Shown: piece after piece, positions 44,340-51,903 of the stretch
Layout of the letters: each line of letters begins with the position of its first letter
Numbering within the stretch: position 1 is the stretch's first letter
Assembly (NCBI GenBank): GCA_014804345.1
Contig: JAAUZZ010000007.1
Coordinates: 45,936-109,935 of the forward strand
Length of the DNA: 64,000 nt
DNA from: Lachnospiraceae bacterium
GTDB lineage: Bacteria; Bacillota; Clostridia; Lachnospirales; Lachnospiraceae
Reading direction: 5' to 3'
Notes under the pieces: model-generated
Databases searched by the model: none
The model's input: only the letters and a program-made list of their open reading frames with translations
What the model was told of the DNA's origin: nothing
Position numbers and translations under genes: made by a program

Positions 44340-44640
44340 GCAGAAAAACAGATTTTTTTCATTTTCAAGGAAAATGATTTTACAGGGGTTTGGGGATTTC
44401 CCCAACAAGCAAAATATTTTGAAATCTGCCGTTAGGCAGGTTTTAAAATATGGGCAAGTGTGTACACACTTGCGTTGCTTGCTATTCCGTGAAAATGGGG
44501 ATTTTCGCGGGACAGGTGGCTGCTTTAGCAGCCTTTCCGACTGCGATGCAGTCGTGCGTTTTGGCTGCATAGGCAGCCTGATCAAAACGCAAAATGCCGT
44601 ATCCGGCATAAAAGCGCGAAACAATAAATAATATGTGTTA
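44340..44640. other. Hairpin-rich non-coding block (candidate oriT or single-strand origin)
   Basis: This gene-free stretch contains successive inverted repeats: GGGG/CCCC in GGGGATTTCCCC (near 44392), TGCC/GGCA (near 44428), the palindrome CAAGTGTGTACACACTTG (44455-44472), GGCTGC/GCAGCC (near 44518), GACTGCGATGCAGTC (near 44540), and CGTTTTG paired with CAAAACG across GGCTGCATAGGCAGCC (near 44558-44590), then TGCCG/CGGCA. It lies immediately after the relaxase gene. Such arrays occur in origins of transfer and single-strand initiation sites. No known nic sequence was identified. Confidence 0.5.
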
Positions 44641-44646
44641 TCATAA

Positions 44647-44675
44647 TTGCGATAAAATGTAGATTATGGTATATT
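44647..44675 (+). promoter_or_regulatory. Promoter of the small toxin gene
   Basis: TTGCGA (44647-44652) and TATATT (44670-44675) are 17 bp apart, about 70 bp before the toxin ATG. Confidence 0.6.
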
Positions 44676-44745
44676 ATGGACAGGAAACAATCGTGTTACA
44701 AGGTGGTAACCTCCCGGATCTTACAAAAGAGGGGAGGTGGTGTAT

Positions 44746-44841
44746 ATGAGTACGTACGAAGTTTTGACATTGTTGATCCTTTTTGGTACATTTCTCGTTG
44801 CACTGCTTGCCTACATAGATAGGAATAACAAGCGAAAATAA
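44746..44841 (+). CDS. Holin-like type I toxin peptide
   Basis: The 31-residue peptide (starts MSTYEVLTLLILFG, one membrane helix, basic end DRNNKRK) matches the 'putative holin-like toxin' peptides of Firmicutes, which damage membranes when their antisense RNA is lost. A strong GGGGAGGTGGTG ribosome site precedes the ATG, which is common for this class. A convergent antisense RNA unit overlaps the 3' end. It probably acts as an addiction module stabilising the ICE. Confidence 0.75.
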   Translation: MSTYEVLTLLILFGTFLVALLAYIDRNNKRK

Positions 44842-44965
44842 AAAAGCCTACCTTGTCACTTGCCCGATGAAGGTAGGCTCATAGCATTACCGGAGGTCAA
44901 CCACTTTGTGGGCGATTGCTTCCTTTTTATATTTCTAATGTAGCATATCAAAGAAAGTTTTTCAA
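44840..44965 (-). ncRNA. Antisense RNA antitoxin of the type I module
   Basis: On the minus strand TTGAAA (plus 44960-44965) and TACATT (plus 44937-44942) are 17 bp apart and predict a start near 44930. About 55 bp on, AGCCTACCTT and AAGGTAGGCT (44846-44880) form a stem followed by T residues on that strand. The RNA would be about 90 nt long and overlap the toxin mRNA 3' end, the TxpA/RatA-type layout. Confidence 0.6.
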
Positions 44966-45103
44966 CAGTTTGGGAAAAAATGATTAAGATATCAAGTTAA
45001 ATAATGCAGGAAAAGGATAAATAATAGATACTAAATCGTATAAAGTATGATATAATAAGTAAAAAGGAACACAATAAAATAGTGAAAGGGGGAAAGCGTC
45101 CTT

Positions 45104-45487
45104 ATGGAGAAAGTAAAATACAGTTGTCAGGAGTTCGAATTATTTAAGGGAAATGTATGCCACATGGTAAAAGAATATGGACAGCTCCAATTCTTGGAAG
45201 ATACGTTGGTATCCAATCAGGTCGAAAAGCTTTGGAATGAAGGACAACAATTATATGCATTATATTTACTGGCAATGGTTGACTATCTTTCGGGACTAAA
45301 TAATATACCGCTGTATACTAAATATAATTATTTGAGAAATCATAAAATACAGAAAAAAGTATATCCGCTTTCCTTAATTCTTGCCGCAAAAATGGATGAT
45401 GCAGATATTGATGAGCTTGCAAAAGATGCAATACCTGAATTTTTGAGATTTAACATAGTGGAGGGAAATGTGTTTGATGTCGTATGA
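45104..45487 (+). CDS. Small helical protein paired with a nucleotidyltransferase
   Basis: The 127-residue, mostly helical protein (EKLWNEGQQLYALYLLAMVDYLSG, ILAAKMDDADIDELAKDAI) overlaps the next gene, which encodes a nucleotidyltransferase-like protein. The overlap suggests a two-component unit, with this gene in the usual antitoxin or partner position. I do not recognise its family. GGGGGAAAG precedes the ATG. A poor promoter (TATAAT near 45052) lies upstream. Confidence 0.6.
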   Translation: MEKVKYSCQEFELFKGNVCHMVKEYGQLQFLEDTLVSNQVEKLWNEGQQLYALYLLAMVDYLSGLNNIPLYTKYNYLRNHKIQKKVYPLSLILAAKMDDADIDELAKDAIPEFLRFNIVEGNVFDVV

Positions 45488-46334
45488 ATTTCAAAGTTTT
45501 TCCAAGGAGAACATAGACCATTATTTTTTGATGCTAAGTAAAGAATTAAAGAAAGAGTTTGGACGGAATGCAGAAATCGAATTAGTAGTAGTTGGAGGAG
45601 CTGCAGTTCTACTGAATTATGGTTTTAGAAATTCAACTATGGATATAGATGCAATCGTTGCATCACATTCATCTATCAAAGATGCAGTAAATAGAGTTAG
45701 TGATATATGTGGGTTGCCTAATGGCTGGATTAATTCTGATTTTCAAAAGACAAAATCATATTCGCCCAAACTAATAGCGCATAGTAAATTTTATAAAAAA
45801 TATAATCAGACACTTGTAGTCAGAACGGTGGCAGCAGAATATCTTATTGCGATGAAATTATCATCCCTACGTCCATATAAATATGATAGGTCAGATATAG
45901 TTGGTATTATCCAAACACAAGATTCAAACAATTTCATAACAAAAGAAAGAGTAGATAATGCAGTCAGAGAATTGTATGGTGGGTGGGAGAATTTACCTAA
46001 AGAAGCACAATCAATAATTGACAAAATATATGATGATATCAATAACAAGGAATTGTACTCGATTATTCGAAATGAAGAAATTGGTAATAAAGAATTACTT
46101 ATAGATTTTGAAAATAAATATGGTAATGTATTAGATGAGGAAAATCTTGAAGATATACTTAAAAAAATTTCTGAACATAAGCAAGCTGAAAATAAGGGAG
46201 TTGAAAGAAAAAGCATAAAGCTTCGGTTAGAAGAAGCGCAACAAAAGGCAGATGAATATAATGCGCATAGAGATCAAGACAGTCAAGTGCATATAACGGA
46301 ATCACATAAGGAAAAGCATGAATCAACAAGATGA
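45477..46334 (+). CDS. Nucleotidyltransferase-like protein (DUF6036/AbiEii-like)
   Basis: The product has about 285 residues. VVVGGAAVLLNYGFRNSTMDIDAIV (near residues 37-63) is the GG...DxD signature of the nucleotidyltransferase fold used by AbiEii/MenT-like toxins and DUF6036 proteins, and AAEYLIAMKLSSLRPYKYDRSDIVGI fits the conserved downstream part. The C-terminus is a charged helical extension (LRLEEAQQKADEYNAHRDQ). ATG 45477 fits GGAGGG at 45460-45465; TTG 45474 and ATG 45468 are alternatives. With the preceding gene it may form a toxin-antitoxin or phage-defence unit; this is inference. Confidence 0.7.
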   Translation: MSYEFQSFSKENIDHYFLMLSKELKKEFGRNAEIELVVVGGAAVLLNYGFRNSTMDIDAIVASHSSIKDAVNRVSDICGLPNGWINSDFQKTKSYSPKLIAHSKFYKKYNQTLVVRTVAAEYLIAMKLSSLRPYKYDRSDIVGIIQTQDSNNFITKERVDNAVRELYGGWENLPKEAQSIIDKIYDDINNKELYSIIRNEEIGNKELLIDFENKYGNVLDEENLEDILKKISEHKQAENKGVERKSIKLRLEEAQQKADEYNAHRDQDSQVHITESHKEKHESTR

Positions 46335-46350
46335 TAGGAGTAACAGTTTT

Positions 46351-47208
46351 ATGAAAATTCAAAAGAATACAATATTTGTAATATGTCTGCTCTGGGGAGC
46401 TGTTCTGTTTGCCGGTTGCGGCAAAGACGATAATGCTGTCAAGTCAAGCACAATGCCAGTGATTAAAGCTGAAGAAAATATTGGAGAGAATGAAAAAAGC
46501 AATGGATTGACAGAATTTGATGCGTTTGAGGGGATATATCCGTCGTTTTCAGGAACGTCCCCTGATGGAACTGCCAGCATTGTATACAAAAACAAAACAA
46601 ATCCTATGAGATATTTTTATAGTATTGAACCACATTCTAATCTAAGAAATGGCGATGTTGTAATAATATCGATTGATGACGATGATCCTGAAAAGACAGC
46701 AAATGAAAATGGATATACACTTATAGAAACCGAAAAAGAATTTGTGGTTGAGGGACTTGATTATTATGTGGAAACAATTGATGAAATAACTGATGAAATG
46801 CAAAATAAAATGAATGAGTGGGCTACAGCTAGCATTAAAGCAGACATGAGTAAACAAGTAATTGAAGTATCTTTAAAAGATTGTGAAATAATAGGTTATT
46901 ATCTTTTATCTAAAGTAACAGATAGTTATGATTTAAATAATCACTGCTATAGTGTATATAAAATTACGATAACAATTATTGATCAAGAAGTATCATATTA
47001 TTATTGCGCAAGATTTGATAATATAATAATTAAAGGGGATGGTAGTTGTAAGGTTACAGGTGGCTCTGGTATAACTTTAGATGGATTTTACGAAAATGAT
47101 TATAGGATTCAGGGTTGTCAAACTTTAGATGAAGTATATGAAGAATGTATTGATGACTGGTGTTGGGATACAGAAAACTATAAATTAGAAACAAATATGA
47201 CAAAATAA
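46351..47208 (+). CDS. Lipoprotein of unknown function
   Basis: The 285-residue product has a lipoprotein signal peptide (KNTIFVICLLWGAVLFAGC) with a lipobox at about residues 19-22, then a Gly/Asp-rich linker and beta-rich mature domain (SIEPHSNLRNGDVVIISIDDDDP). The NGDVV and YTLIETEKEFVVEGL phrases resemble DUF4352/DUF5105-like lipoproteins, but the match is not firm. AGGAG lies 10 nt before the ATG. It is probably cell-surface cargo, for example for surface exclusion, which would need testing. Confidence 0.7.
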   Translation: MKIQKNTIFVICLLWGAVLFAGCGKDDNAVKSSTMPVIKAEENIGENEKSNGLTEFDAFEGIYPSFSGTSPDGTASIVYKNKTNPMRYFYSIEPHSNLRNGDVVIISIDDDDPEKTANENGYTLIETEKEFVVEGLDYYVETIDEITDEMQNKMNEWATASIKADMSKQVIEVSLKDCEIIGYYLLSKVTDSYDLNNHCYSVYKITITIIDQEVSYYYCARFDNIIIKGDGSCKVTGGSGITLDGFYENDYRIQGCQTLDEVYEECIDDWCWDTENYKLETNMTK

Positions 47209-47277
47209 GAATTAGGCTTTACACTATGGATTATTTCTATAATGTAAAGCCTATTTATTCTTACAGTTTTAATATTA

Positions 47278-47643
47278 TTAATTATTTGATGAATGTTTTT
47301 TCAATATATTGTACTTCACGATTTTTACTATGTAATAAATATTTACGATAGGAAATGCAATTAAACCTATTAAAGCGGCAATAATTAATTTAAATATTAA
47401 AAATAAAAATTTAAGAATCCAAAAATATGTTACTAAATCACTATTACCAAATAAATAAAAGCTATCGTGTTCCTTAATAAAAGTCAGTCCATATATAGTT
47501 ATAGGTAATATATAAGTAGCAACATGAATATTATAATCAGCAAGAGCCACAGTATCAATAAGATAGCCGATAACAAGTAATCCTAATACTTTTAACCATA
47601 AAAATATATATTCTTTTATATAATTTCTTTCTTCATATTCCAT
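47278..47643 (-). CDS. Small polytopic membrane protein
   Basis: The 121-residue protein has about four hydrophobic segments (FLWLKVLGLLVIGYLID, YILPITIYGLTF, FWILKFLFLIFKLIIAALIGLIAF). AAAGGAG precedes ATG 47643; the frame is open further up but overlaps the regulator gene. It lies downstream of the XRE regulator on the same strand. Family not recognised; a role in immunity or exclusion is possible but unsupported. Confidence 0.6.
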   Translation of the reverse strand: MEYEERNYIKEYIFLWLKVLGLLVIGYLIDTVALADYNIHVATYILPITIYGLTFIKEHDSFYLFGNSDLVTYFWILKFLFLIFKLIIAALIGLIAFPIVNIYYIVKIVKYNILKKHSSNN

Positions 47644-47680
47644 TTTATCATTCTCCTTTGTGTTTTTGTTTAAAATTATT

Positions 47681-48064
47681 TTATCCGGTCTTTGAATCTG
47701 ATGATGTTTGATTGTTTGAGGGGGAAAGCTCCGAGATCTCAGATTCAGCCTGACGCATAATATTGCGCTTACCCCGTTCATCCGCATGTCGATAATATTC
47801 TAAAAGTTTTTGTTCTTGACAATCTGATTTTGATTCAAAACTAATATCTGTTCCAGTTAAAAGCCAATTAATTGAACAACCCAAAAATTCACAAATAGGA
47901 ATTATACACTCGGCAGGCAGTTCTCTGTTTTTCGTAAACCATTGAGAGATGGTACTAGGAGCTTTTTGCAAATGTATTGCTAAATCCTTTTGAGTAAATG
48001 ATTTATTGGCTGCTAATAAATTCTTAATGCGCATAATAATATGTTCGTTAGTATTAGAAGACAT
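47681..48064 (-). CDS. XRE family transcriptional regulator
   Basis: The 127-residue protein has an N-terminal Cro/CI helix-turn-helix (IKNLLAANKSFTQKDLAIHLQKAPSTISQWFTKNRELP, then IIPICEFLGCSINWLLTG). The C-terminus is a short acidic tail. GGAGG precedes ATG 48064. It is transcribed away from the methyltransferase operon, and the 238 bp between them holds promoter and operator-like sequences, so it probably controls both directions. Confidence 0.88.
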   Translation of the reverse strand: MSSNTNEHIIMRIKNLLAANKSFTQKDLAIHLQKAPSTISQWFTKNRELPAECIIPICEFLGCSINWLLTGTDISFESKSDCQEQKLLEYYRHADERGKRNIMRQAESEISELSPSNNQTSSDSKTG

Positions 48065-48302
48065 ATTACCTCCGGAATTCACAAACGAAAATATTGCTGT
48101 TGACAAATTCACGATTGAGAATTATAATTTAAAATGTAAAATAATAAGTTGTAAATGATTAAAACAGTAACAAAATAAAAGATATTTCTGCAAAAATATC
48201 TCTAAGTAACATGATAGCGTTAAACAAAGTAAAGTCCGCTATTTTTATTTTAACTAGATAACTTTAAAAAGTAAAGTTATATTTAAAAGGAATATTACAG
48301 AC
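48065..48302. promoter_or_regulatory. Divergent control region between XRE regulator and methyltransferase
   Basis: On the plus strand TTGACA (48100-48105) and TATAAT (48123-48128) are a perfect consensus promoter with 17 bp spacing. ATTCACGATTGAGAAT overlaps it as an imperfect dyad, and a related ATTCACA lies at 48078. Nearer the methyltransferase gene AACTTTA/TAAAGTT (48260-48278) forms a second inverted repeat. These are candidate operators for the XRE regulator. Confidence 0.6.
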
Positions 48303-49001
48303 ATGAAAATTTTAATCGCTTGTGAGGAAAGCCAAAGGGTTTGTAAGGAATTTAGACGGTTGGGACATGAAAGCTATTCATGCGATATTGAGCCTTGCAG
48401 TGGTGGGCATAAGGAATGGCACATACAAGCTGACGTACTCCCTCTTCTGAACGGAGATTGCAGTTTTATGACCGTGGATGGTATAAATCATAGGATTGAT
48501 GGAAAATGGGATATGATTATAGCTTTTCCGCCGTGTACATATCTGACAGTAACAGGTAATCGATGGTTTAATATTGAGCGATACGGAGATAAAGCAATTC
48601 AGAGATACAAAGACCGAGATCTGGCGATTAAATTTTTTATGCGGTTTGTGAATGCAGATTGTGAAAAAATTGCTATTGAGAACCCAGTAGGGGTTATGAG
48701 TACAGAATACCGAAAGCCAGATTGTATCATACAGCCCTACGAGTTTGGTCATACAGAAAGGAAAACTACGTGCTTGTGGTTGAAAGGATTACCGAAACTG
48801 AAGCCGACTGAAATTGTAGAGCCAAAGATTATAAAATGTGCATCCGGGACAATAGAAAGCAACTGGCACATGAAAACATTGCATCTGGAATCCAAAGAAC
48901 GGTCAAAACTCCGGAGCAAAACATTTCTTGGTATTGCAAAAGCAATGGCGGAACAATGGGGAAAGAAAATACAAAAGAGAGGTAAAAGGAATTACGCATG
49001 A
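48303..49001 (+). CDS. Phage-type DNA cytosine methyltransferase
   Basis: The 232-residue protein starts with the SAM-binding strand ILIACEESQRVCKEFRRLGHESYSCDIEP, has the catalytic PPC motif in AFPPCTYLTVTG and an IENPVGVMS motif (equivalent to ENV). It is short compared with canonical Dcm enzymes and lacks a clear target-recognition domain, like the small methyltransferases of phages and ICEs. It could protect the element from restriction in new hosts. It overlaps the next gene by 4 bp (ATGA). Confidence 0.8.
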   Translation: MKILIACEESQRVCKEFRRLGHESYSCDIEPCSGGHKEWHIQADVLPLLNGDCSFMTVDGINHRIDGKWDMIIAFPPCTYLTVTGNRWFNIERYGDKAIQRYKDRDLAIKFFMRFVNADCEKIAIENPVGVMSTEYRKPDCIIQPYEFGHTERKTTCLWLKGLPKLKPTEIVEPKIIKCASGTIESNWHMKTLHLESKERSKLRSKTFLGIAKAMAEQWGKKIQKRGKRNYA

Positions 49002-49234
49002 AAAGAATACTATCCAACTGGAGTAAATCAATTAAACATGCAATGATTGACCGCGATATGGATTTCAATGATATTGCCCTAAGATTTAATTGGACGCCAC
49101 AATATGTCAGCGCATTGATCAATGGCAGGATCTATTTCATTGAACCTGTCAGACGTTTGAGTATTTTTTTTAATGTTGCAATTCCACCGGAAAATTCTAC
49201 GTTAGCAGTGGAAAGGAAGGAAAACAATGCTTAG
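48998..49234 (+). CDS. Small helix-turn-helix protein
   Basis: The 78-residue protein is dominated by a helix-turn-helix (SIKHAMIDRDMDFNDIALRFNWTPQYVSALINGRI, then VRRLSIFFNVAIPPE) of the Cro/CI kind. It overlaps both the methyltransferase gene before it and the zinc-ribbon gene after it, so the three form one operon. Probably an ICE regulator. Confidence 0.7.
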   Translation: MKRILSNWSKSIKHAMIDRDMDFNDIALRFNWTPQYVSALINGRIYFIEPVRRLSIFFNVAIPPENSTLAVERKENNA

Positions 49235-49610
49235 TACCAGTGTGATCATGAAATGGAATATAATTGATTCTATTATATTTTCTATTGAAAACTTAATATC
49301 AAAAATTGCCAGGGAAATAAAAGATGTCAGGGAAGACATGCCGGATCCGGAAGAAATGATTGCAGCAGCGACAAAAGAACTACAGGATGAGAATGAAGAA
49401 CTGAAGCAGTACCGTATACCGGGAAGCCTGATCGAGCAGGATGGTATTTATATGTGTCCTGTCTGTAGGAAAGAAATATCAGATATAGATGGTTTGAATA
49501 ATAAGATAAAATATTGTAATAACTGCGGTAAGCGCATTATCTTATCAAAGATATCACCTTACGGAATTGCATATGTTAATAATTTGGTCGAAGCAAATAA
49601 TAACGGCTGA
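49227..49610 (+). CDS. Small zinc-ribbon protein
   Basis: The 127-residue protein has an N-terminal helical part (IIFSIENLISKIAREIKDV), a coiled-coil middle and a four-cysteine zinc ribbon, CPVC near residue 78 and CNNC near 97. GGAAGGAAAAC precedes ATG 49227. No family is recognised. Confidence 0.6.
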   Translation: MLSTSVIMKWNIIDSIIFSIENLISKIAREIKDVREDMPDPEEMIAAATKELQDENEELKQYRIPGSLIEQDGIYMCPVCRKEISDIDGLNNKIKYCNNCGKRIILSKISPYGIAYVNNLVEANNNG

Positions 49611-50113
49611 CTATCAGAAGACCAATTATTATATAATCTGAACATTGACAAATTATCTATATATATAGGTACATATAAAGTCCGGAAACGTCCTTCATAT
49701 TGAGAAATTATGCATTTATACCTATACAATCGTATACAGCAGAAAGTATTTATCTGCTGATGCAGCTTCTGGATTCGTTGCTGTTTAAATGCATCAGGGG
49801 TAAGTGGTAACACTCCGTAGTCGATGATATATGAAAGAATAGAATAATGATACTCCCGCGTTGAACGCTTCACAGCATTGCGCGGCGCACCCACAAGCAT
49901 GGGACGGGGTGAGATTCCCGTGGAGCTGACCAACAGCCGCCGGCATATTAGTCTTTTTAAAGTGGCGTAACACCACATCATTGGATCAAAAATCACTTTT
50001 GTGACAGACATTTCTCCCCAATTTAAATGTCCGTCACTTTAAGAAGACTAATATTTGAATGATACAAGCAGTTAATTCATACAATAAATAAAGCAGAAAT
50101 GAGGAATTTAACT
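49611..50113. other. Structured non-coding block upstream of the recombinase
   Basis: No convincing gene lies in these 503 bp. At about 49870-49945 CGGCG/CGCCG can close a junction holding three small stems (CCCA/TGGG, ACGGG/CCCGT, AGCTG/CAGC). Right after it a 19-nt arm at 49945-49963 is repeated inverted at 50036-50054 (18 of 19 match), enclosing GTGG/CCAC and a 13-bp inverted repeat (50001-50013 and 50024-50036, one mismatch). A promoter-like TTGAAT/TACAAT pair with 19 bp spacing (50055-50085) follows. It may be a structured RNA or the recombinase control site. Confidence 0.5.
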
Positions 50114-50272
50114 ATGGTAGAAACGATTTCTGAAAATAACTGCATAAGTGTGTTTGCTCACAGTAATGAAGAAGAAATTGCAAAAGCATTTACAAATCTT
50201 TGGACACAGGTTATTAACCAAAAGGAAAATCAACAGCTTTACATTTTACAAACCAATGATTCGGATTTATAA
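50114..50272 (+). CDS. Small protein upstream of the recombinase (candidate directionality factor)
   Basis: The 52-residue protein starts MVETISENNCISVFAHSNEE and has a helical middle (EEIAKAFTNLWTQVINQKEN). ATGAGGAATTTAACT precedes the ATG, with GAGG at ribosome-binding distance. It stands 40 bp before the serine recombinase gene on the same strand. Serine integrases need a small recombination directionality factor for excision and none is otherwise visible; that role is a guess from position only. Confidence 0.5.
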   Translation: MVETISENNCISVFAHSNEEEIAKAFTNLWTQVINQKENQQLYILQTNDSDL

Positions 50273-50312
50273 TAAATTTGAGATATTGGTTTGCTTTATT
50301 TAAGAGGGTAAT

Positions 50313-51884
50313 ATGAATGAGATTGTAGCAATTTACAGCAGATTATCCGAAGAGGATAAAGACAAACTGAACGAAGAGGATGAGAGCCGGAGCATCCAAA
50401 ATCAGAAAAGCCTGTTGATCTCTTATGCGACATCGCATAATTGGGAAATTTATCAGATTTATTCTGATGATGACTACAAAGGCAGTGACCGATCCAGACC
50501 GGCATTTAATCAGCTTTTAAAGGATGCTGAAAATCACAAATTTAATATTGTATTATGCAAATCGCAAAGCAGATTTACCCGTGAGCTGGAGCTTGTTGAA
50601 AAAATCATACACGGAGATTTTGCAGAGTGGGGGATCCGTTTTGTCGGACTTGCAGATAACGCTGATACGGCAAATAAAGGAAACAAAAAATCCCGGCAGA
50701 TTAACGGACTTGTAAATGAATGGTATTTGGAGGACTTATCTGATAATATCAAAACAGTTCTTACGGATCATCGCAAAAAAGGCATGCATATCGGCGCCTT
50801 TGCGTTATATGGCTACCAAAAAGATCCGGATCAAAAAGGACATCTGATCGTTGATCCTGAAGCAGCCGCGGTGGTAAAAGAAGTATTTGAACTTTATGCT
50901 GCCGGAACAGGGCGCACAAATATTGCAAGAATACTAAATGAAAAAGGCATTCCAAATCCGATGGAATACAAGAAGAGAAAAGGCTTAAAATATGGGGGAG
51001 CGAATGTCCATGCGCATAGTTCACTATGGAAGTATTATTCTGTGTCTTCGATGTTGGAAAATGAGATGTACATCGGAAACATGGTGCAGGGCAAGTATGA
51101 AAATCCTACATATAAAAGCAAGCACAGCCGTCCTGTACCGAGAGAGAAATGGATTCGTGTAGAGGGCACACATGAGCCGATCATTGACAAGGAGCTGTGG
51201 GAACGCGTACAAAAGCGCAGGGAAGAAAAAGCAAAACCCATGTGCACCGGAAAAATCGGAATTTTTGCAGCAAAGACCAAATGCATGTATTGTGGTTATA
51301 CGCTGCGTTCCGCAACTGCAAAAGGCTTTAAGTATCTGAAATGTCCGACAAAATACATAAGCAGCAATGCATGTAAAGGTGCATTTATTGCACAGCGGTT
51401 TTTGGAACAGGCGGTTCTGGGAGAATTAAACAGCATTATATCAAGCTACTTTGATGAAGCTTCAGCAGAACCTAAGATTTTGGCTGCCAAAAAGCGTGAA
51501 GCGGAAAAGCGAAAGTTAAAACAGGAAATTTCAGCATGTAATTCCCAGATTGAACATTTGAAAAAAGCTGTACAAAATTTATATGTTGACAAGGCAAATG
51601 ATATTATATCCAATGAAGAATACGCCGAATTTAAAGCCGGCTTTGTGGATCAGATAAAGCAGCTCACTAATCAGCGTGAAGAAAAGCAGCGCATCATAGA
51701 ACTGTGGGAAGAGGAGATCCATAATATCCAGTCCAGAGAAAATATATTGCAGAAATACCGCAATGTTGAAAAACTGGACAGGAACATCATGGAAACGCTG
51801 ATCGATTATATTGAGATAGGGCGTTGCGAACACAAGGTTCATAGAAATGATCTGCCGCCGATCATAATCCACTGGAGATTTTAA
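50313..51884 (+). CDS. Large serine recombinase (ICE integrase)
   Basis: The 523-residue recombinase has the resolvase catalytic domain with nucleophile Ser9 in AIYSRLSEED and the arginine-rich SRFTREL region near residues 87-93, the recombinase domain (YGYQKDPDQKGHLIVDPEAAAVVKEVFELYAAG), a zinc ribbon (CMYCGYTLRSATAKGFKYLKC, later Cys) and a C-terminal coiled coil (ISACNSQIEHLKKAVQNLYVDK). It integrates and excises the element at the cotJC site; its stop codon lies 20 bp from attR. AGAGGG precedes the ATG. A copy of the palindrome family is inside the gene at 50422-50440. Confidence 0.95.
   Translation: MNEIVAIYSRLSEEDKDKLNEEDESRSIQNQKSLLISYATSHNWEIYQIYSDDDYKGSDRSRPAFNQLLKDAENHKFNIVLCKSQSRFTRELELVEKIIHGDFAEWGIRFVGLADNADTANKGNKKSRQINGLVNEWYLEDLSDNIKTVLTDHRKKGMHIGAFALYGYQKDPDQKGHLIVDPEAAAVVKEVFELYAAGTGRTNIARILNEKGIPNPMEYKKRKGLKYGGANVHAHSSLWKYYSVSSMLENEMYIGNMVQGKYENPTYKSKHSRPVPREKWIRVEGTHEPIIDKELWERVQKRREEKAKPMCTGKIGIFAAKTKCMYCGYTLRSATAKGFKYLKCPTKYISSNACKGAFIAQRFLEQAVLGELNSIISSYFDEASAEPKILAAKKREAEKRKLKQEISACNSQIEHLKKAVQNLYVDKANDIISNEEYAEFKAGFVDQIKQLTNQREEKQRIIELWEEEIHNIQSRENILQKYRNVEKLDRNIMETLIDYIEIGRCEHKVHRNDLPPIIIHWRF
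50422..50441 (+). repeat. TATGCGACATCGCATA palindrome, copy 5, inside the recombinase gene
   Basis: A near-palindrome with one central mismatch (GACATC) is read in frame as Tyr-Ala-Thr-Ser-His, codons 38-42 of the recombinase. Confidence 0.7.
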
Positions 51885-51903
51885 TTGTGTATAACAAAGT
51901 GTA

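Noticed and set aside
44338-44631. 97-codon plus-strand frame in the hairpin-rich block
   Set aside because: No ribosome binding site, no similarity recognised, and the DNA consists of inverted repeats, so a non-coding role is more likely.
49870-49945. tRNA-like fold considered for the GC-rich segment
   Set aside because: Stem lengths and the loop sequences do not fit D, anticodon and T arms, and no acceptor end is present.
49559-50011. Minus-strand open frame of 150 codons in the structured block
   Set aside because: It has no ribosome site, no recognisable domain, and its sequence is explained by the inverted repeats and GC-rich stems.
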